Shown here: positions 63,774 through 64,000 of the stretch, in pieces
Position numbering within the stretch: position 1 is the stretch's first letter
How the letters are laid out: each line of letters begins with the position of its first letter
Source of the DNA: Lysobacteraceae bacterium
Lineage (GTDB): Bacteria > Pseudomonadota > Gammaproteobacteria > Nitrococcales > AK92
Assembly (NCBI GenBank): GCA_012523465.1
Contig: JAAYIK010000028.1
Coordinates: 124,001 to 188,000, forward strand
Direction of reading: 5' to 3'
DNA: 64,000 nt
Program-made: the position numbers and the translations under genes
The notes under the pieces: generated by a model
Database searches by the model: none
What the model was told of the DNA's origin: nothing
Seen by the model: the letters and a program-made list of their open reading frames with translations, nothing else

Positions 63774-64000
63774 GCGCGGACCCGTTCGTTTGAACCTGCT
63801 GGCGGGGCTGGAGACATCCAGCGCCTGCCGGCCTTCACGAGGCGCCAGCAGGAGCTTTCCGCTCCGACGCGGATGTCGTGGCGGCATCGGCCGCAGCTGT
63901 CGACCTGGTTGCAGGGGAAGAGGCACGGCGCGTCCCTGCGCCGGGAGAAGCGCGCAAAATCGCGTTCGTCAGAAACCGCGGACTTTCACGCAGTGCCGTC
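63774..64000. other. Region after fadJ with inverted repeat
   Basis: No gene is evident. CCTGCTGGCG (63795-63804) and CGCCAGCAGG (63843-63852) can pair, enclosing a smaller CTGGA/TCCAG hairpin. It may end the fadIJ transcript, though no T-tract is present. Confidence 0.4.

Overview
The window is a high-GC chromosome segment from a gammaproteobacterium. The evidence is gene order: gmk-rpoZ-spoT-ridA-recG, ubiC-ubiA, rph-rdgB-hemW, pilMNOPQ-aroK-aroB and fadI-fadJ are all arranged as in that class. A type B L31, a hexameric-type citrate synthase and a Pseudomonas-style cysteine-poor HemB also fit. I cannot name the genus. I see no rRNA, tRNA, CRISPR, insertion sequence, integrase or phage gene, so this is mostly core chromosome with a few accessory blocks.

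Layout. 1-9.0 kb, minus strand: the start of an asparaginase gene, a HEPN-type protein, then ubiA, ubiC, recG, ridA, spoT, rpoZ, gmk and yicC. 9.1-12 kb, plus strand: rph, rdgB, hemW and a Rof-like gene. 12-18 kb: a poly-glycine lipoprotein, rimO, a DUF3135 gene, rpmE2, gltA, a small outer-membrane barrel and a nucleotidyltransferase-like gene. 18-28.5 kb: mrcA, divergent from the type IV pilus assembly operon pilMNOPQ, followed by aroK, aroB and a dGTPase-like gene. 28.5-34.7 kb: hemE, a Nudix gene, a TVP38-type membrane gene, hemB, a PhoU-like/Pit phosphate pair and aroE.

34.7-42.7 kb is the clearest accessory module. An acyl-CoA ligase diverges from an enoyl-CoA hydratase, which is followed by a TAXI-type TRAP receptor, its fused permease and a convergent TetR regulator. 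Four copies of a palindrome, CTGACA-N2-TGTCAG (one with a single mismatch), sit by the starts of the transcription units, including tetR itself. I read this as one TetR regulon for uptake and CoA-dependent breakdown of an unidentified carboxylate.

42.6-48.6 kb holds small envelope and housekeeping genes: a barrel with an apparently lost stop codon, sixA, marC, rhomboid, an orphan CbiM-like protein, ycgL, a CBS protein and a SRPBCC protein. 48.7-52.7 kb holds opgG and an opgH gene split into two reading frames, for periplasmic glucan synthesis. 52.9-55.6 kb holds an unrecognised minus-strand operon of three exported proteins ending in a 537-residue outer-membrane barrel; its leader can fold so that the ribosome-binding site is buried. 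55.7-59.1 kb has a P1B-type metal ATPase fused to hemerythrin, divergent from corA. 59.2-63.8 kb has an alpha/beta hydrolase and the fadI-fadJ beta-oxidation pair.

The points most worth a second look are the TetR operator set, the three-gene exported operon with its leader hairpin, the ATPase-hemerythrin fusion lacking a conserved Asp, recG without a canonical start codon, the split opgH, the frameshifted VOC gene and the barrel with a lost stop.
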